Shown: piece by piece, positions 21,335-33,215 of the stretch
Layout: each line of letters opens with the position of its first letter
Numbering within the stretch: position 1 is the first letter of the stretch
Assembly: GCA_032622095.1 (NCBI GenBank)
Contig: CP136066.1
Location: 145,665,559-145,729,558, forward strand
Direction: 5' to 3'
From: Siphonodentalium dalli
Taxonomy: Eukaryota > Mollusca > Scaphopoda > Gadilida > Siphonodentaliidae
Length of the DNA: 64,000 nt
The notes under the pieces: generated by a model
The model's database searches: none
Seen by the model: the letters and a program-made list of their open reading frames with translations, nothing else
Told to the model about the DNA's origin: nothing
Made by a program: the position numbers and the translations under genes

Positions 21335-21460
21335 TACTCATTGATGAGTATAGTTTACTCATTGATGAGTATAGTTTACTCATTGATGAGTATAGTTTAC
21401 TCATTGATGAGTATAGTTTACTCATTGATTAGTATAGTTTACTCATTGATGAGTATAGTT
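21335..21460 (+). repeat. 21-bp tandem repeat, six units
   Basis: Six units of tactcattgatgagtatagt t, nearly identical (one gat-to-gatt change in unit 5). Each unit contains the palindrome TACTCATTGATGAGTA. Followed directly by a copy of the dispersed repeat seen at 3114-3355. Confidence 0.9.
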
Positions 21461-21469
21461 ATCCCTTGG

Positions 21470-22420
21470 GAAATATTCAAATAATAAATTCAACAAACAT
21501 TTGTTCACATTGTTGAACTTATTTATCTGAACATTTCCCTCCAATAAATAGGACTCCTTCTGCACTGTATTATCTGTTGTATGCATGCTTATTTTTCCTG
21601 AACAGCCCTCCAGGTGAATAATAGACCATTCCAATGAATACTTTTGTAACTGGTGGGAGAATCCATTTTGTAAAGAAAGGGTTGATATGACAATTATTGC
21701 TGTCTCTTTCAGTTCTCAAGACCATATGAAATAAATTGATAGAAAATTAAATATAAATTAAGCCATCTCGGCTGATCTCGGCTCAATTTATATTTAATTT
21801 TCTATCAATTTATTTCTTGCTGTTTTTTTTTCTCTTTAAAGCCACATGTCAAGGGAGGCCGATCACGATAGGCATATTTTTAACCCATACCTTCAACCAT
21901 ATCAACTCGATCTAGACTGAATATACGCCTGTAGACATAAAGTGGAGATGATGGGAAAGATATATTATGGGCTTTCCTGGGCTTTCCATCATTTACTTTC
22001 ACATGCATAAATACGAGACCGATTAGATAAAGCATTGTTCTGGATACCTTGTGTTCATTTTATGGTTATAGGTAGGGTTAAAACCTATAAATAGGAACCA
22101 ATATCAAAACAGGTGAAAAGTGTGTCATGATTAATCTGGATGTAATTATGAGAGCGATCGGTTGAAACAATATTTGAACCGCACGAGGTTAATATGCGAG
22201 TATGGGGGTTAATATTTTTAGGAAAGTCAACCAAATAACACCAATTATACAGGTCTGGGGTGTGTCATTTATAAACTTTGCCATGAAATATAAACACAAT
22301 CTGATAGCAAATATTGAATTATCAAATCAGATATCACGTCTATGGTTGCTGGAAGGGGATATTATTTCCCAAAATATTAAATCATCAACACAAAATAGTT
22401 GTGACTAGTCCCATGTAATA
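21470..22420. other. Dispersed repeat, a short hairpin, otherwise empty
   Basis: 21500-21690 matches 3114-3355. At 21727-21815 aaataaattgatagaaaatt aaatataaatt is inverted around aagccatctcggctgatctc ggct. The remainder to 22420 has no recognised feature. Confidence 0.5.
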
Positions 22421-22633
22421 CAGTAATGCCTTAAATAATCAACTCCTTAACCACAGTAGAATTATGGGTAATTTTTCAGGATTTAATTGGAAATATGGCT
22501 TGTTGCGATTCATCGGAAAGCTCTCAATGAGAGCTTTCTGATGAATGGCAACAAGCCATATTTCCGACTAAATCCTGAAAAGTTACCCATAATTCTGCTG
22601 TGGTTAAGGAGTCGATTATTTAGAGCATTATTG
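22421..22633. mobile_element. Palindromic MITE (full copy)
   Basis: From CAGTAATGCCT to GAGCATTATTG with TA flanks. The centre gctctcaatgagagc is intact. Tip substitutions show age. Confidence 0.8.
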
Positions 22634-22848
22634 TAAGTCAATGCAATACACATAGAACACCCTGTGTTTACAAAAGAGACCAAAAATATACTGTACAAAT
22701 ATCCATCCCTTGTTTAAACACTGGGTAGGAAACTTATTCATTTATTGACATTAAAGCACATGTACTTGAGGGATTTTCAAAACAAGGCATGACCTATGAT
22801 CTACATGTATAAGAATATTCAATAGGTGTCTTACTGAGTGTTCATTAA

Positions 22849-23326
22849 AGGCCCAAATAATTTTCGAACCCCCAGATAATGTTATATAAAATATATGCCA
22901 TATTATATACCATTTGAAAGAGGAAGCTACAAAAGATTGTATTATCAATTATTCGGTGTAATAAACTTGAAGATGTTGTTTTTGTGGAGAAACCAACATC
23001 TGTTCTGTGCTGAAATTTCTACACAAAGTCTATTAGTTTCAATGGAAGGGAAATATCTCTATATATTTAGATATACATTATTCCCCTTCCATTGAAAATA
23101 AACTATAGTTTGAATACTGTTGCATTCTGGGAACCATAACAGGGGAAACGATTTTATGATTTCAGCCATTTTCTATTACTCTATGGGCACCTTCTGAGAC
23201 AGAGATGTTCCAAATGCTGATGAATTATATTATTTTAATCATATTTTATAGCATAGATTGTTATTAAAACTGTATATCAAGGCACTATAAAAACAATAAT
23301 CAGTGACTCAAAAATTAAGTGGGCCT
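22849..23326. mobile_element. TTAA-flanked MITE, family D
   Basis: TTAA at 22845-22848 and 23327-23330. The left end AGGCCCAAATAATTTT matches the inverted right end AGGCCCACTTAATTTT. An internal hairpin at ~23036-23095 pairs tttcaatggaagggaaa with cccttccattgaaa. No coding capacity seen. Confidence 0.75.
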
Positions 23327-23330
23327 TTAA

Positions 23331-24581
23331 TTAATGAACTGTATTCAAAGGAGAAGTTACTTGATTATTTTCCTGCAATGAAAACCCAGATTTATTTTGT
23401 AACAAGAGCATATGAAGAGAGTTGTTATCAGTGAGCGCAATGAATATTGGATATAAAACACTAATCGTCAAAACGCTTAATCTATACACTGTAATATAAA
23501 ATAGGCAAATGTATTATCCCATAATTTGATGAATATCTCAATGGCATGTCAGTTACGTAATGTGTCATAAACTGCCTCCCATCTAATGACAACAACCTGA
23601 CTTCATGTAATTGGTTTGAATACAATAGATATTCAACAGCTCACGTTAATAATAAGCAACAGAAAATAGCGATGACAACTAACACAGCTTATTACTTGAT
23701 TAGTTGGCGACCCTGGTGTCAGGGAGTTATTGCACTTGGTTAAGCAGATTAATGTGATTATAATTATAAAGAATGTTAGTTTAATTGTTTGCATTGAAGG
23801 CCCAGCCATTTCTGACTTCATTTTCCACCCTACTTTTGTAGATGGTCAGATACGAAATCTTGTTGTAATTTGCATTAATCAATGTTGACTTATGAATTTA
23901 TCTGTCTTTTACATGTGACATTAAATGCATACCTATAATATTATGTTTTAAAAAGTTATTTTTGTGTTGTTTTAATTATGTTTTCATTCTGAGTAACAAA
24001 AATAAAGTTTAAAATAAATATTTTAGTCATCAAGTGTGAACCGCCCAGTAAATGAGGATTTAAGTTGGACAATTTTTTTTTAATTGGGCCAAAATACATT
24101 TGGCCAAAGTTTTTTTTAATTTGTGCAATAAAATGTTCATTTGGCCAAATTAATTTTCGTTCCAGTGCAAACACTGCTAACAGCCATTGTTTTAATTTAA
24201 TATTCCTTCCATGGGGTGGGTGTGAAGGGTTAATATAAGTTTCAAATCAATACCAAAAATCCATACAGGTGAAGAGACTGCAAAGATACACCTACATAAG
24301 AAATATGAGGAACAGCATGCCTCTATGGAATCCTTGGGAAGGGTTTTTTTTCTAAGCAGATCATTGAAAATATACCAGACATTTATACAGGTGATGGGTG
24401 TGTCATCAGAAACCCTGTAATGAAATTTCAACAGTATTGGAGAAACTACAGTCGAGAGTGTCATTCACTAATCACATTTTGACACATGATAATCAATTAA
24501 TTACCAGCACTGTGCATATTTTCCTCCAGCTACTGGCCAGAATAGCAGCTGGATGCCATTACTCTCAGATTTCATATGCAG
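23331..24581. other. No recognised feature
   Basis: AT-rich. A block near 24050-24160 repeats a ggccaaa / attggccaaa motif, and short open frames show no domains. Confidence 0.45.
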
Positions 24582-24589
24582 GGTCCACA

Positions 24590-25783
24590 TAGGGATCTGC
24601 GAATATTCAAGATTCGATTCGATGTCGGGCACCCGATTCGAGATCGACACTGAATCGGTCTGCTGATTCGGATATTTTTGAATCGGTGTACCTTTGGTGT
24701 AGTCTCGTTATTTGTGTCTTAAGATAACACATGCCAAATGACCTGAAATCACAAAGATTGAAGCACAAGGTTGACAAGTTAGACAATGTATGTAATGTAA
24801 TGTATGCCGTTAAGAATAGAAGTGCATTATGCAAATTATGTGCTTTGATCGCAACCAGTGATGGTGATAATTCGCCACATATATATGTAATCTGTATCAC
24901 ACTATATAAATTGTCTACTCAATTGATTACCTTATGTTTAGAACTTCAGATATCCAATTCAGATTATATGAATAAAATTCAATGTCGGCCGCGGTTATGC
25001 GCGACAAAACATAGATTGGAATGAACAGAAACCTTAGAACAATCGGTCTATTACATTCTTAAATTACTTCATTATGTGCGACCAGTTATCTGCGACACTG
25101 CCGGCAGAATTCCTAGAATTTCCTGCTTTCATTTTCTGTTTCCCTAAAAATCGAGCGCGTTGGACCATCCGTTGAATCTTGTTGATAACATTTAACACTT
25201 GTAATTTATGTCTGTTTTCTGGGACCCCCTCCGTGAAGACAATTACTGTGAATATGTGATGTGGGTGTGCGATCTATTGTGGGGTGAAAAGTTTTAACAG
25301 ATAACTACAATTGGTATCGGACTACACCAATTGTATAGCTGAACAGTGTACCCAAGTCCAAGTGTGTCAAATCTTTATTATCTTTATTAAAGAATGTAGA
25401 CAAGTGACTTCCATTCTATCGGATTTGTGATATGTTGATTGAACTGTCTTTAAGTTTCTTAATGTCACTACTGGTGTCAGTTCGCCATGACACATCTACA
25501 TAGAAATTGAATGCAACATATCACAAACCCTTCATGAGAATGAGAGTGACTTGCTGTCATGATTTTCCTAAAGAAAACACAAGTTCCAATGGATGTTTAA
25601 GGAAAACAATGTTATATACAATGTAGTATCTAGTGAATTTTGCAGTTTTTCGTCATGAGACAAGGAAATAAACACTGGTAAACAATGTCAATCACTAGCT
25701 GATTCGATTCGATGTCGATATCAGAAAGGAGAATCGAAACCGAGATTCGATTCGATGCAATATACCCGATTCGCAGATCCCTA
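24590..25783. mobile_element. hAT-type non-autonomous element, 1194 bp
   Basis: Perfect 15-bp terminal inverted repeat TAGGGATCTGCGAAT / ATTCGCAGATCCCTA. The flanking 8-bp duplication is ggtccaca (24582-24589) versus ggtccacg (25784-25791), one mismatch. Both ends carry gattcgattcgatgtcg subterminal repeats in inverted orientation. TAGGG ends with an 8-bp duplication are the hAT signature. No transposase frame; the interior open frames (e.g. 24607-24900) are unrecognised. Confidence 0.82.
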
Positions 25784-26164
25784 GGTCCACGCTGGCCAGA
25801 AAATTGCATGTGCCAAATGTTGTGCACAAAAGGCAAAAACACATCAGCGCAAACCCTGTTCGTATGGAATAACATCAAGCTAATATAATGTCATTACAAT
25901 CAAATATAGTTGTGCACCTTATAGCTTTCTAGTGTTGCTAATATACTAGTATGTACTCTCAACACTGGATATTGGATGTTCATGTGATAAATAATTTATT
26001 GGTATCATTATATCACATACAACTATTGGAATAAAATTGTCATATTTTCAAAACAGGACATCACATCTAATTGTATAAAACTATTAAATGTGTGCATTAT
26101 AGAGTATTCATTAATAAATTTGTTTCAAGAGTAAAAGTGTTAATTAATCAATAGCAAAATCCAT

Positions 26165-26655
26165 ACAGATGAAGAGTGTATAGATCTGTATCTGTAGTTG
26201 TTACGTCCTAGTGACCAAGGCTGGCTTTTACAGGACGGGATCGAGTAGATCCATAATTTTTCCAGGAAGTTTTTTTGCCGAACCCGTGACTTCTTTGCCA
26301 TGGTAGGGATCTTTAACGTGCGCACATTGTTGCACACGGGACAGCCATTAGAGTCGGCTCCCGATCCAACGGTGTGCCAAGTGTAGTGTCATCCCTGGTC
26401 ATGACATTACGAGAGGAGCAGAGGTACGAAGTTAGTCCAGTACGCATTTTTTCCAATTTTGTCTGAGACTCTTTGGCTTCTGGAATCTTTCTCAGATCAC
26501 TGATTGTGGCATCGATGATTGATTTGTGATGCCCGTGGTACTGGGAATGCAGATGGCGACACAAAGTCCGACCGATATTTTGTCGGATTTGAACCCTCGA
26601 CCGTGTCGAAGGTGTAGCTCAGAGGTCGGCCCACAAACCAACTGAGTGTGTCAAA
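26165..26655 (-). repeat. tRNA-derived SINE
   Basis: Read on the minus strand, it begins with a tRNA-like head. An A-box-like cactcagttggtttgtgggc is at ~26630-26648 and a B-box-like gggttcaaatcc at ~26585-26597, at tRNA-like spacing. A ~400-bp body follows, ending in a cgcacgttaaagatccctac motif that I recognise from SINE tails of several marine invertebrates. Pol III transcription is expected from family knowledge. No poly-A tail or target duplication was fixed. Open frames at 26140-26564 are shadows. Confidence 0.7.
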
Positions 26656-28150
26656 ACCTAGGTACTAGTAAGAAATATGAGGCAGATCAGAATAAAAGTA
26701 TTTGACTTATTGCATCGGAGAGCATGTGTGTGAAGAGTTAATTATTTTCTAAACCAATCAACCAATCATACCAAAACCTGTGGTACATGTACTATTTCTT
26801 GCTCAGTATCGTTATACACGAAAAAGTACTGTACGGGTGAGGTATGCTTATTTTTTAATTTTAATATCTGGGAACTGTGCGATGGTGTGATGCTAATATG
26901 TGGGTTCATTTATGAATATAACTACATTTGTTAAAATGATTAATTATAATTATGCACATTTTTAAAAGTTTGTTTCTCATACCAAAAAAACAATGTTCAG
27001 TGTTTACAATTTTTAAAAACCAAATGATTTCTGTCAGATTTGAGGTTATCTTATAGCACTACTCTAGTATCTCGAATCCAGTCTACATATATGATATAGA
27101 ACAAATTGAAAACCTTACTTCAGCTTACTTCACTTTATTTTTAAAGAATGGGGGCATATTATATCATATAGACATTTACGTACTAAAGTAATGCATTCTG
27201 AAATGGGTTAATATATCTTGCTGTTTTCCCGCGCAAATGAGTTGAGTTGGCAGTTCATTAGGTCCTGTTCAGAGACCAGACTGGTCAGTGTCACTAAAAC
27301 CAGACAGCAGTCAAACGGACATATCAACAAGAATCTGCCGAATCTTAATTAGCCGATTGAGTCCGAAAGAGAAAGTGATGGTCGTCACAATCATGTTGTT
27401 AGACCGACAGCGAATTATTGTTCTTCGTTCACTGGCGGAGCTCATAAACGAAGATATCGATAAAGGAAACACGAGAGAGTTATATTGGAACGTTTCGGCA
27501 AAAAACTCGTCCAATACTCACCATTTTGTTGAGAAAAAGTGTTTATTCTGTATGAGAAATTTTTATTAATCCTCACTCCTAAATATAATCAACACGTTTT
27601 CACTGAAATCTCCGAATATTTCAGAAGACTGGTAACCAACCGATTAAAAGAGGTGAAGGTGATTCTCATTTCTTATAATGGAATTCCAACGGCAATACAC
27701 TGTTATTGTTGGGAACTAGCTTAGTGTATTACTCCGTGTCTATTTATAAATCGAGTGCAGATAAGTAATGGGTTCGTGTTATTGTGAATATTGGCGATGT
27801 TCAAGCTCCGTTATACCGAACAAATACCAGACACGTTTGTTTCATCAGCTTGCTAGTTACAGCTGCTGAAATAACTGTGCATTGTTACTCTCTATTAATT
27901 AGACATGACATTTGTTTCGGTATAGACTGTAACGACGGGCACCTTGGTATAAGTCCTGGCCAAATATGGGAATTAGAAGGAATTCCACCGATGTGTTTGT
28001 GCAAGGGAGAGAACTATGCCTAATGTTTAAAAGCGCGCGAATTTTCAAGCGCATGTACAATATTCTCACACATTCAGTTGTGTCCGTCGTGACACCAGGG
28101 GTGGTATTCACCAGCTGGGTTTATATATAATCCAGGCAGGGGCGACAGTG
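26656..28150. other. Unidentified open frames, no recognised gene
   Basis: A 93-codon plus-strand frame at 27288-27569 (ends VEKKCLFCMRNFY, with a CLFC pair) and smaller frames at 27539-28023 are denser in codons than the surrounding DNA. I recognise no family. They could be remnants of a mobile-element gene; no splice-flanked structure was convincing. Confidence 0.25.
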
Positions 28151-28778
28151 GTGGGGTTGAGGGGGGGGGGGGGGGTGTCTCACCCCAACTTAGGTCAAAA
28201 TTTTCAACGGTTGGAAATTTCACACCTTACACAATTTTAATCAGAATTTTTACACCAACAATAGGTTGAAAATGTTCTTGTAGTTTGATTTTCAAACAAT
28301 TTATTTGGGGGAATTTCTTGTTTTTGGACCAATATTGCATATTTTCCTTCTTTTGGTAACAATTTTAGCTGGAAATTTTCTAACCTTAGGGGCGTGTCAG
28401 GTTGGAAATTTCCAACACTTGGAAAGCTTGTGTCCTGGTCCCTCCCCCATGGCCATTCAAAAACTGCTAGTTAATTTAAGAAAACAATATTGCCCTACAT
28501 TTGGTCAAAATTTTCACTGGAATTGTCATCACTTGGAAATTTTCCAACCTAAGTCGGGGTGTCAGGTTTGAAATTTCCAACTCGAGGTTCCAAGGCTTGA
28601 GGCTAGTCAAGATGCTAGGATTTTCTTGTTCAGATTTCAAGTTTTTTCAATACCGGGCCGAACCATGGTCCCTCCCCCGTGGCTAATAAAAAAAACTGCT
28701 AATTAGTTTAATAAAACAATATTTTACTACATTTGGTCAAAATTGTGGACTGAAATGGTCATCAGTTGGAAAAAAGGC
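28151..28778 (+). repeat. GGAAATTTCCAAC repeat region with poly-G run
   Basis: A 15-G run near 28162 is followed by ~190-bp degenerate units. These contain ggttggaaatttccaac, tgctaggattttcttgttc, accgggccgaaccatggtcc and aaaacaatattttactacat ttggtcaaaatt. The same sequence resumes at 34294-34450 after the Harbinger element, so the element inserted into this repeat. An inverted copy is at ~35400-35570. Confidence 0.65.
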
Positions 28779-29339
28779 TAAATCCGCTTTCACACATGTC
28801 CGTTTCTCCGATGCGTTTCCTTTCGTTTCTAATATTTTAACGCATCCGGAAAACGCATCGGTCAAAACAGTGATAATATCACTGGGTCTTTCACACATGT
28901 GCGTTTGTCGGATGCGTTTCTTTTTTTTCATGTCTCGGACTTGAAATGCTGCGTTTCGCCTGCGTTTCTCAAAAAGAAACGCACACAGGAAATTGATATG
29001 ACGTCATTCTGCGCGTCATATCGCGCGTCATTTCCCGCGGTATTCTTCCAGTTGGCTTTGTTTACAATTTTGAATTGTATTTTTTTAATTATAATGCCGA
29101 AGGGCAGATCAAATGATCCTATTTTTATAGGGGAACTTATTGCTAATGTTCGAAAATATGAACATTTGTACAACCCGCTCCATAGGAGCCACCACAGCGC
29201 ACAGCAATGCCTCAACTCGTGGGAAGAGGTGAAGAAACTGATGGAAGAGAGCGGACATGATGGTGGAATGACTGGTAAGTACAATTATTCAGTCATTTAA
29301 TAACATATAACCACTCGGACGCTGCGTTGGAAAATTCTT

Positions 29340-29918
29340 CAATATTATTATCTCATATATATTTTGAAGACCTCTGTCTGTATGTATGTTTGTTTGTTTG
29401 TTTGTTTGTTTGTCTGTCTGTCATTTATACAAATCTACGATTCTCGACCGATCTGGACGAAACTTGGTACGTGTGTGTAGTTTGACCAGGCGGTGAACGT
29501 TGTCGTATTGGCGAGCCCGTGCGGCGCCCGCGTTGTCGTATTGGCGAGCCCGTGCGGCGCCCGGTTCGCGCATGCGCAGACGAGATCTCGGAAACGGGTG
29601 GAGCTATCGACTTGAAATTTGCTATGTGAATGTATCTTGCCCCGGATACGAATTTTATCGGGTCGCCGAGCCCGCGAGACACCAGCTTCGCGCATGCGCA
29701 GACGAGATCTCGGAAACGGGTGGAGCTATCGACTTGAAATTTGCTATGTGAATGTATCTTGCCCCGGATACGAATTTTATCGGGTTGCCGAGCCCGTGCG
29801 ACGCCAGCTTCGCGCATGCGCAGACCAGATATCGGAAACGGGTGGAGCTATCGACTTGAAATTTGTTTTTTGAATAGCCCGGACAACGTAGCCCGGACAA
29901 CGTCGGGCTCATCGGCTA
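29340..29918 (+). mobile_element. Helitron-like repeat with 122-bp tandem units
   Basis: Inside MADF intron 1. Starts in a gtttgtttgtctgtctg microsatellite and gaccgatctggacgaaactt ggtacgtg. Then follow three tandem units of 122 bp (cgcatgcgcag at 29569, 29691 and 29813) with ctcggaaacgggtggagcta tcgacttgaaatttgc. It ends with a cccggacaacgtcgggc hairpin just before the next element. A 34-bp local duplication (cgttgtcgtattggcgagcc) lies at 29497-29565. Helitron affiliation inferred from the neighbouring copy. Confidence 0.55.
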
Positions 29919-30372
29919 TCTATTATATATTTTGGGAAATATGTCTGTCTGTCTGTCTGTGTGTGTGTTCGCGATGGACTCGAAAACGGCCGAGCCGATT
30001 TCGATGTAACTTGTTCAACCGATCTTGACGAAACTTGGTACGTGTATGTAGTTTGACCCTAGGAGTAACATGGACCTATCCGTTTGCCCGTGCGGCGTGA
30101 CCTTGACCTTCCACTGACCTTGAACTCATATCTCGGGATCCGCTGAGCCGATTTCCTCCAAATTTGGTGTGTGGGGGTAGTTTGATGCGCTGAGCAATTT
30201 CGTCACACCCGGATTCCCGTGCGGTGTTACCTGGACCTTTCAAATGACCTTGATCCTGTATCTCAGTATCCGCTGGGCCGATTTCTACCATTTTGGGGTG
30301 TTGGTGTAGATGGGGATGCCAATAAAAAAAACAACACAACGACTCTCCCCGCCAGGACGGGTACCCAGCTAG
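29919..30372 (+). mobile_element. Helitron-like non-autonomous element, 454 bp
   Basis: Begins TCTATTATATATTTTGG after an A, and ends CTAG before a T. A GC-rich inverted tract (ccccgccaggacggg) lies ~10 bp inside the 3' end. No inverted termini and no target duplication. These are the Helitron hallmarks. Interior contains gatggactcgaaaacggccg, two gaccttgacc tracts and repeated atctcgggatccgctgagcc. Shared with copies at 37460, 38498-39394 and 39409. Confidence 0.6.
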
Positions 30373-30932
30373 TCGTATATATGTCAGAAAGTTAGGCGTG
30401 TATTTGCAAACAGGGTCGTAAGTGAGAAATTTTAATTCACTAATTGGGGTGATGGGGGTGATTAATATTGCCCCTTCGCATGCCTTTGTTTTTACTATCA
30501 TGATTTAGTCCCGGAATACACATGAGGTGACAGGTGGAATTGTGCCAGTATATACACCATCCATTATATGAAACAATGTTGCTCTCATTTACTAGCTAGC
30601 TGGTTACATTTTATTTAAAGTGGCCAATCACTTTCATTTTGGACTAAAATAAATATTATCTTCAATCACCATGTGTCTGGCATACGTAAGTATGTCACAC
30701 ATCATACGTTAATCGTTATGCCCTGTCCTCTATTTCAGTGGCAGATTTGAAGACTAAATGGCGGTCCATGAGGGATAAATATATGAAAGAAAAGAGACGA
30801 ATAGAGGAAGTAAAAAGTGGACAAGCGGCGCCAAAAAAAACCCCAGGAATGGCCGCATTTCCAAGATATGAAGTTTGTGGATGGGTTGTCCCAGTCAGAA
30901 TACAGGTACTAAGTGTTATAGTTATGTATTAA

Positions 30933-31392
30933 AGGTACTCAATCCGATCAGGCCTTCATAAATTACTATATCTTTGGCTTCGGGGATAAAAAAAATAATT
31001 TATTCGAGTCGAGGAACCTACCTATCAACGTTCAGAGTGATCAGATATCATTTATTAAAGTTTTGTTATTTATATTGTTTCTGGCCCAGAAACACGCCGT
31101 CAAATGGATGGTCTCAGTCAAAATTGCATTATTAATACACTTGATTTTAGAGTTATCCATCTTCTTCTGTTTGAATAAGTGTTTCTGGGGAAATTATTAG
31201 TACACATCTCGAGAAAATTACAAACTTAGGGGCAATTATTAGTACACATCTCGAGAAAATTACAAACTTCAAATATCAATATCTAATAACTCTGAGCTTT
31301 GATGGATGGGTTCATCGACTCGAATCAAATATTGTTTACCCCAGAAGTCAAAGAAATAGTAATTTAGGGGTGGTTAATCGGATTCGGTACCT
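30933..31392. mobile_element. TTAA-flanked MITE, family C (clean copy)
   Basis: TTAA duplication at 30929-30932 and 31393-31396. The left end aggtactcaatccgat and right end atcggattcggtacct are inverted with two mismatches. It contains a 42-bp direct duplication, attagtacacatctcgagaa aattacaaactt, at ~31197-31270. Located in MADF intron 2. Related copy 5737-6306. Confidence 0.78.
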
Positions 31393-33000
31393 TTAAAACG
31401 TGTTCCAACATTTGAAAATTTTTAACACAGTTGAGCAATATTGAAACTTCAATCAAACACGACTGTAACTTATATTTATTTTCCATATTCACAATTAAGT
31501 ATGGTACTAGTACACATCAGGTTTGAATTTTGTTTTAAACAGGTGACATAAAACTAGTGTTGATGAATTGCTATTATGTCACATAATAAGACTCGGTCAC
31601 CCTGAACCAAAGTTGTTAATAGACTTCAAAAATCAGGTGCACAAGAAGCCTTGGTGTTTCTCTAAATTAGCAACATTACTATGATTCTATGAACATGTTA
31701 AATAGTAAGTTAAAATAATTATTTTTTCATTTCAACAACAGCTCCGAATCAAATGTTTCAACGGCTGTTCCAACGGCTGTTCCAATGGCTGACAGCTTTG
31801 CTGATCTATTGTCCGATAGTGAGAATGATGATGCTGATGACATCGCCGACAGAGAATCAGACAGAGGCTCACAAATAACAGATTTAAGCTTTGGAACTGA
31901 CAGGTATGTTTAAACAATATTTATTCAACCCTACAAACATGACATGCAGTTCATTCACTCGATATGACCTGTCCTCTTCGAACAACATTGTCCTGCCACG
32001 ATAGTTCATGAATGGAATTGAAGAAAATCTTGAATTTCTCTCTAACAAGTCTTGACCCTTTAGCATATTTACCTCCTCTCAACTTAGGCAAACTTGACAG
32101 TGAACATGTATTTTCTCAATCAATTTCATCAGCAGATATGCATTGTGCGGGTGTTGTATCCCTCCGAATAAGATTATGTAGCACGATGGTTGCTTTAACA
32201 ACTTTCATCACGGCCGGTACACCAATGAGAATCTTTGTATGATAAATACGCCATCTCGCTGACAGTATGCCAAATGCATTCTCCGATATTCGCCTGGCTC
32301 GAGATAGACGGTAATTGTAGACTGATTCATCGTGAATGACAAGTTTGACTGGATACGGTCGCATGATGTGATTATGTAATGGAAAAGCATTGTCACCTAT
32401 TACGAAATATGGCAGTGGGCCAAGAATATCAGCACCTGGTATTATCTCATTATCTGGAAAGTTCCATGAATTTTCCATAATTCCCCGACCAAGATTGCAT
32501 GCAGCAAAAATTCCTCCATCGTTATTACGTCCAGGATACCCAACATCTATTGCCAAGAATTGGAGGTTTGCATCAACAAGTGCCATTATGACAACTGAGA
32601 ATGTGTTCTAACAGTTCTTGTAATTGAAGTATAGTGACCCTGAATTATCAGGAGACTGAACAACAACGTGTTTCCCATCGACTGCCCCGAGGCAGTGAGG
32701 AAAATTCCATGTATTTTCAAAATTTGCCGCTTTTAGTTTCCACTCCTCTGCTGTTTGTGGAAGTTTAACATATACATCAGCCATTCTGTCCCATATCGCT
32801 GCGCATACTTCTCTGACAATATAGGATATGGTAGATACTCTACATCGGAAAGTGTAATAATGTGCTGTGTTCATTGACAATCAAGTAGATGGGAGGAAGA
32901 AATTTTGGTCACGCACATTCAAAGAACATGGCGGCCATTTTGGATTTTGTATTTAACTCATTCAGCATGTGCTATACCAATATGGGCAACCAAATTAACA

Positions 33001-33215
33001 TATACTCAAATATTTGGAGATATCTCTAAATATTTGGAGATATCTCTAAATATTTGGAGATATCTCCAAACCAAATTATGGAGAAGTATTTATTTATGGA
33101 TATTGTCCAATTGTGAATATGTCGATTTAGAGATATCTCCAATTATTTAGAGATATCTCCAAATGATTAGAGATATCTCTAAAACATTTGGAGATATCTC
33201 CAATTATTTGTACAC
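33001..33215. repeat. Array of AGATATCT palindromes
   Basis: About eight occurrences of gagatatct(c/a)caaa or tagagatatctc, spaced 18-23 bp. The left half reads tctctaaatatttggagata and the right half is largely its inverse. AGATATCT is itself a perfect palindrome. Lies in the non-coding middle of the Harbinger element. Confidence 0.8.

Larger units (their letters stand above)
29094..31913 (+). pseudogene. Harbinger MADF (Myb-like) accessory protein, one frameshift
   Basis: DNA-binding partner protein that Harbinger-type elements encode beside the transposase. Exon 1 is 29094-29274 (ATG, then PKGRSNDPIFIGELIANVRK, YEHLYNPLHRSHHS, WEEVKKLME), donor GTAAGT. Exon 2 is 30739-30905 (ADLKTKWRSMRDKYMKEKRR) after CTATTTCAG. 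Exon 3 is 31742-31903 or to TAA 31911-31913. Together they form a MADF domain followed by an acidic tail (DSFADLLSDSENDDADD). The frame breaks at an A8 run (30833-30840). With the observed A8 the conserved WPHFQDMKFVD end of the domain and the acidic exon 3 are in the next frame, so the fault is one extra base there, whether a real mutation or a base-calling error. Intron 1 holds 1.46 kb of repeats and intron 2 a TTAA MITE. Exon choices are inferred. Confidence 0.8.

Noticed and set aside
21335-21460. CRISPR-like array
   Set aside because: Units are contiguous identical 21-mers with no spacers, in a eukaryotic genome.
26575-26655. Functional tRNA gene
   Set aside because: A- and B-box-like sequences are present but the acceptor stem does not close and the sequence runs on into a SINE body.
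29425-29912. Overlapping open frames of 80-130 codons on both strands
   Set aside because: They are generated by the 122-bp tandem repeat (a multiple of three apart from two bases, GC-rich, stop-poor) and repeat the same peptide; no independent coding evidence.
32587-32610. Short intron removing the TAG at 32608 in the transposase
   Set aside because: The only GT...AG interval available is 18 nt, far below any plausible animal intron.
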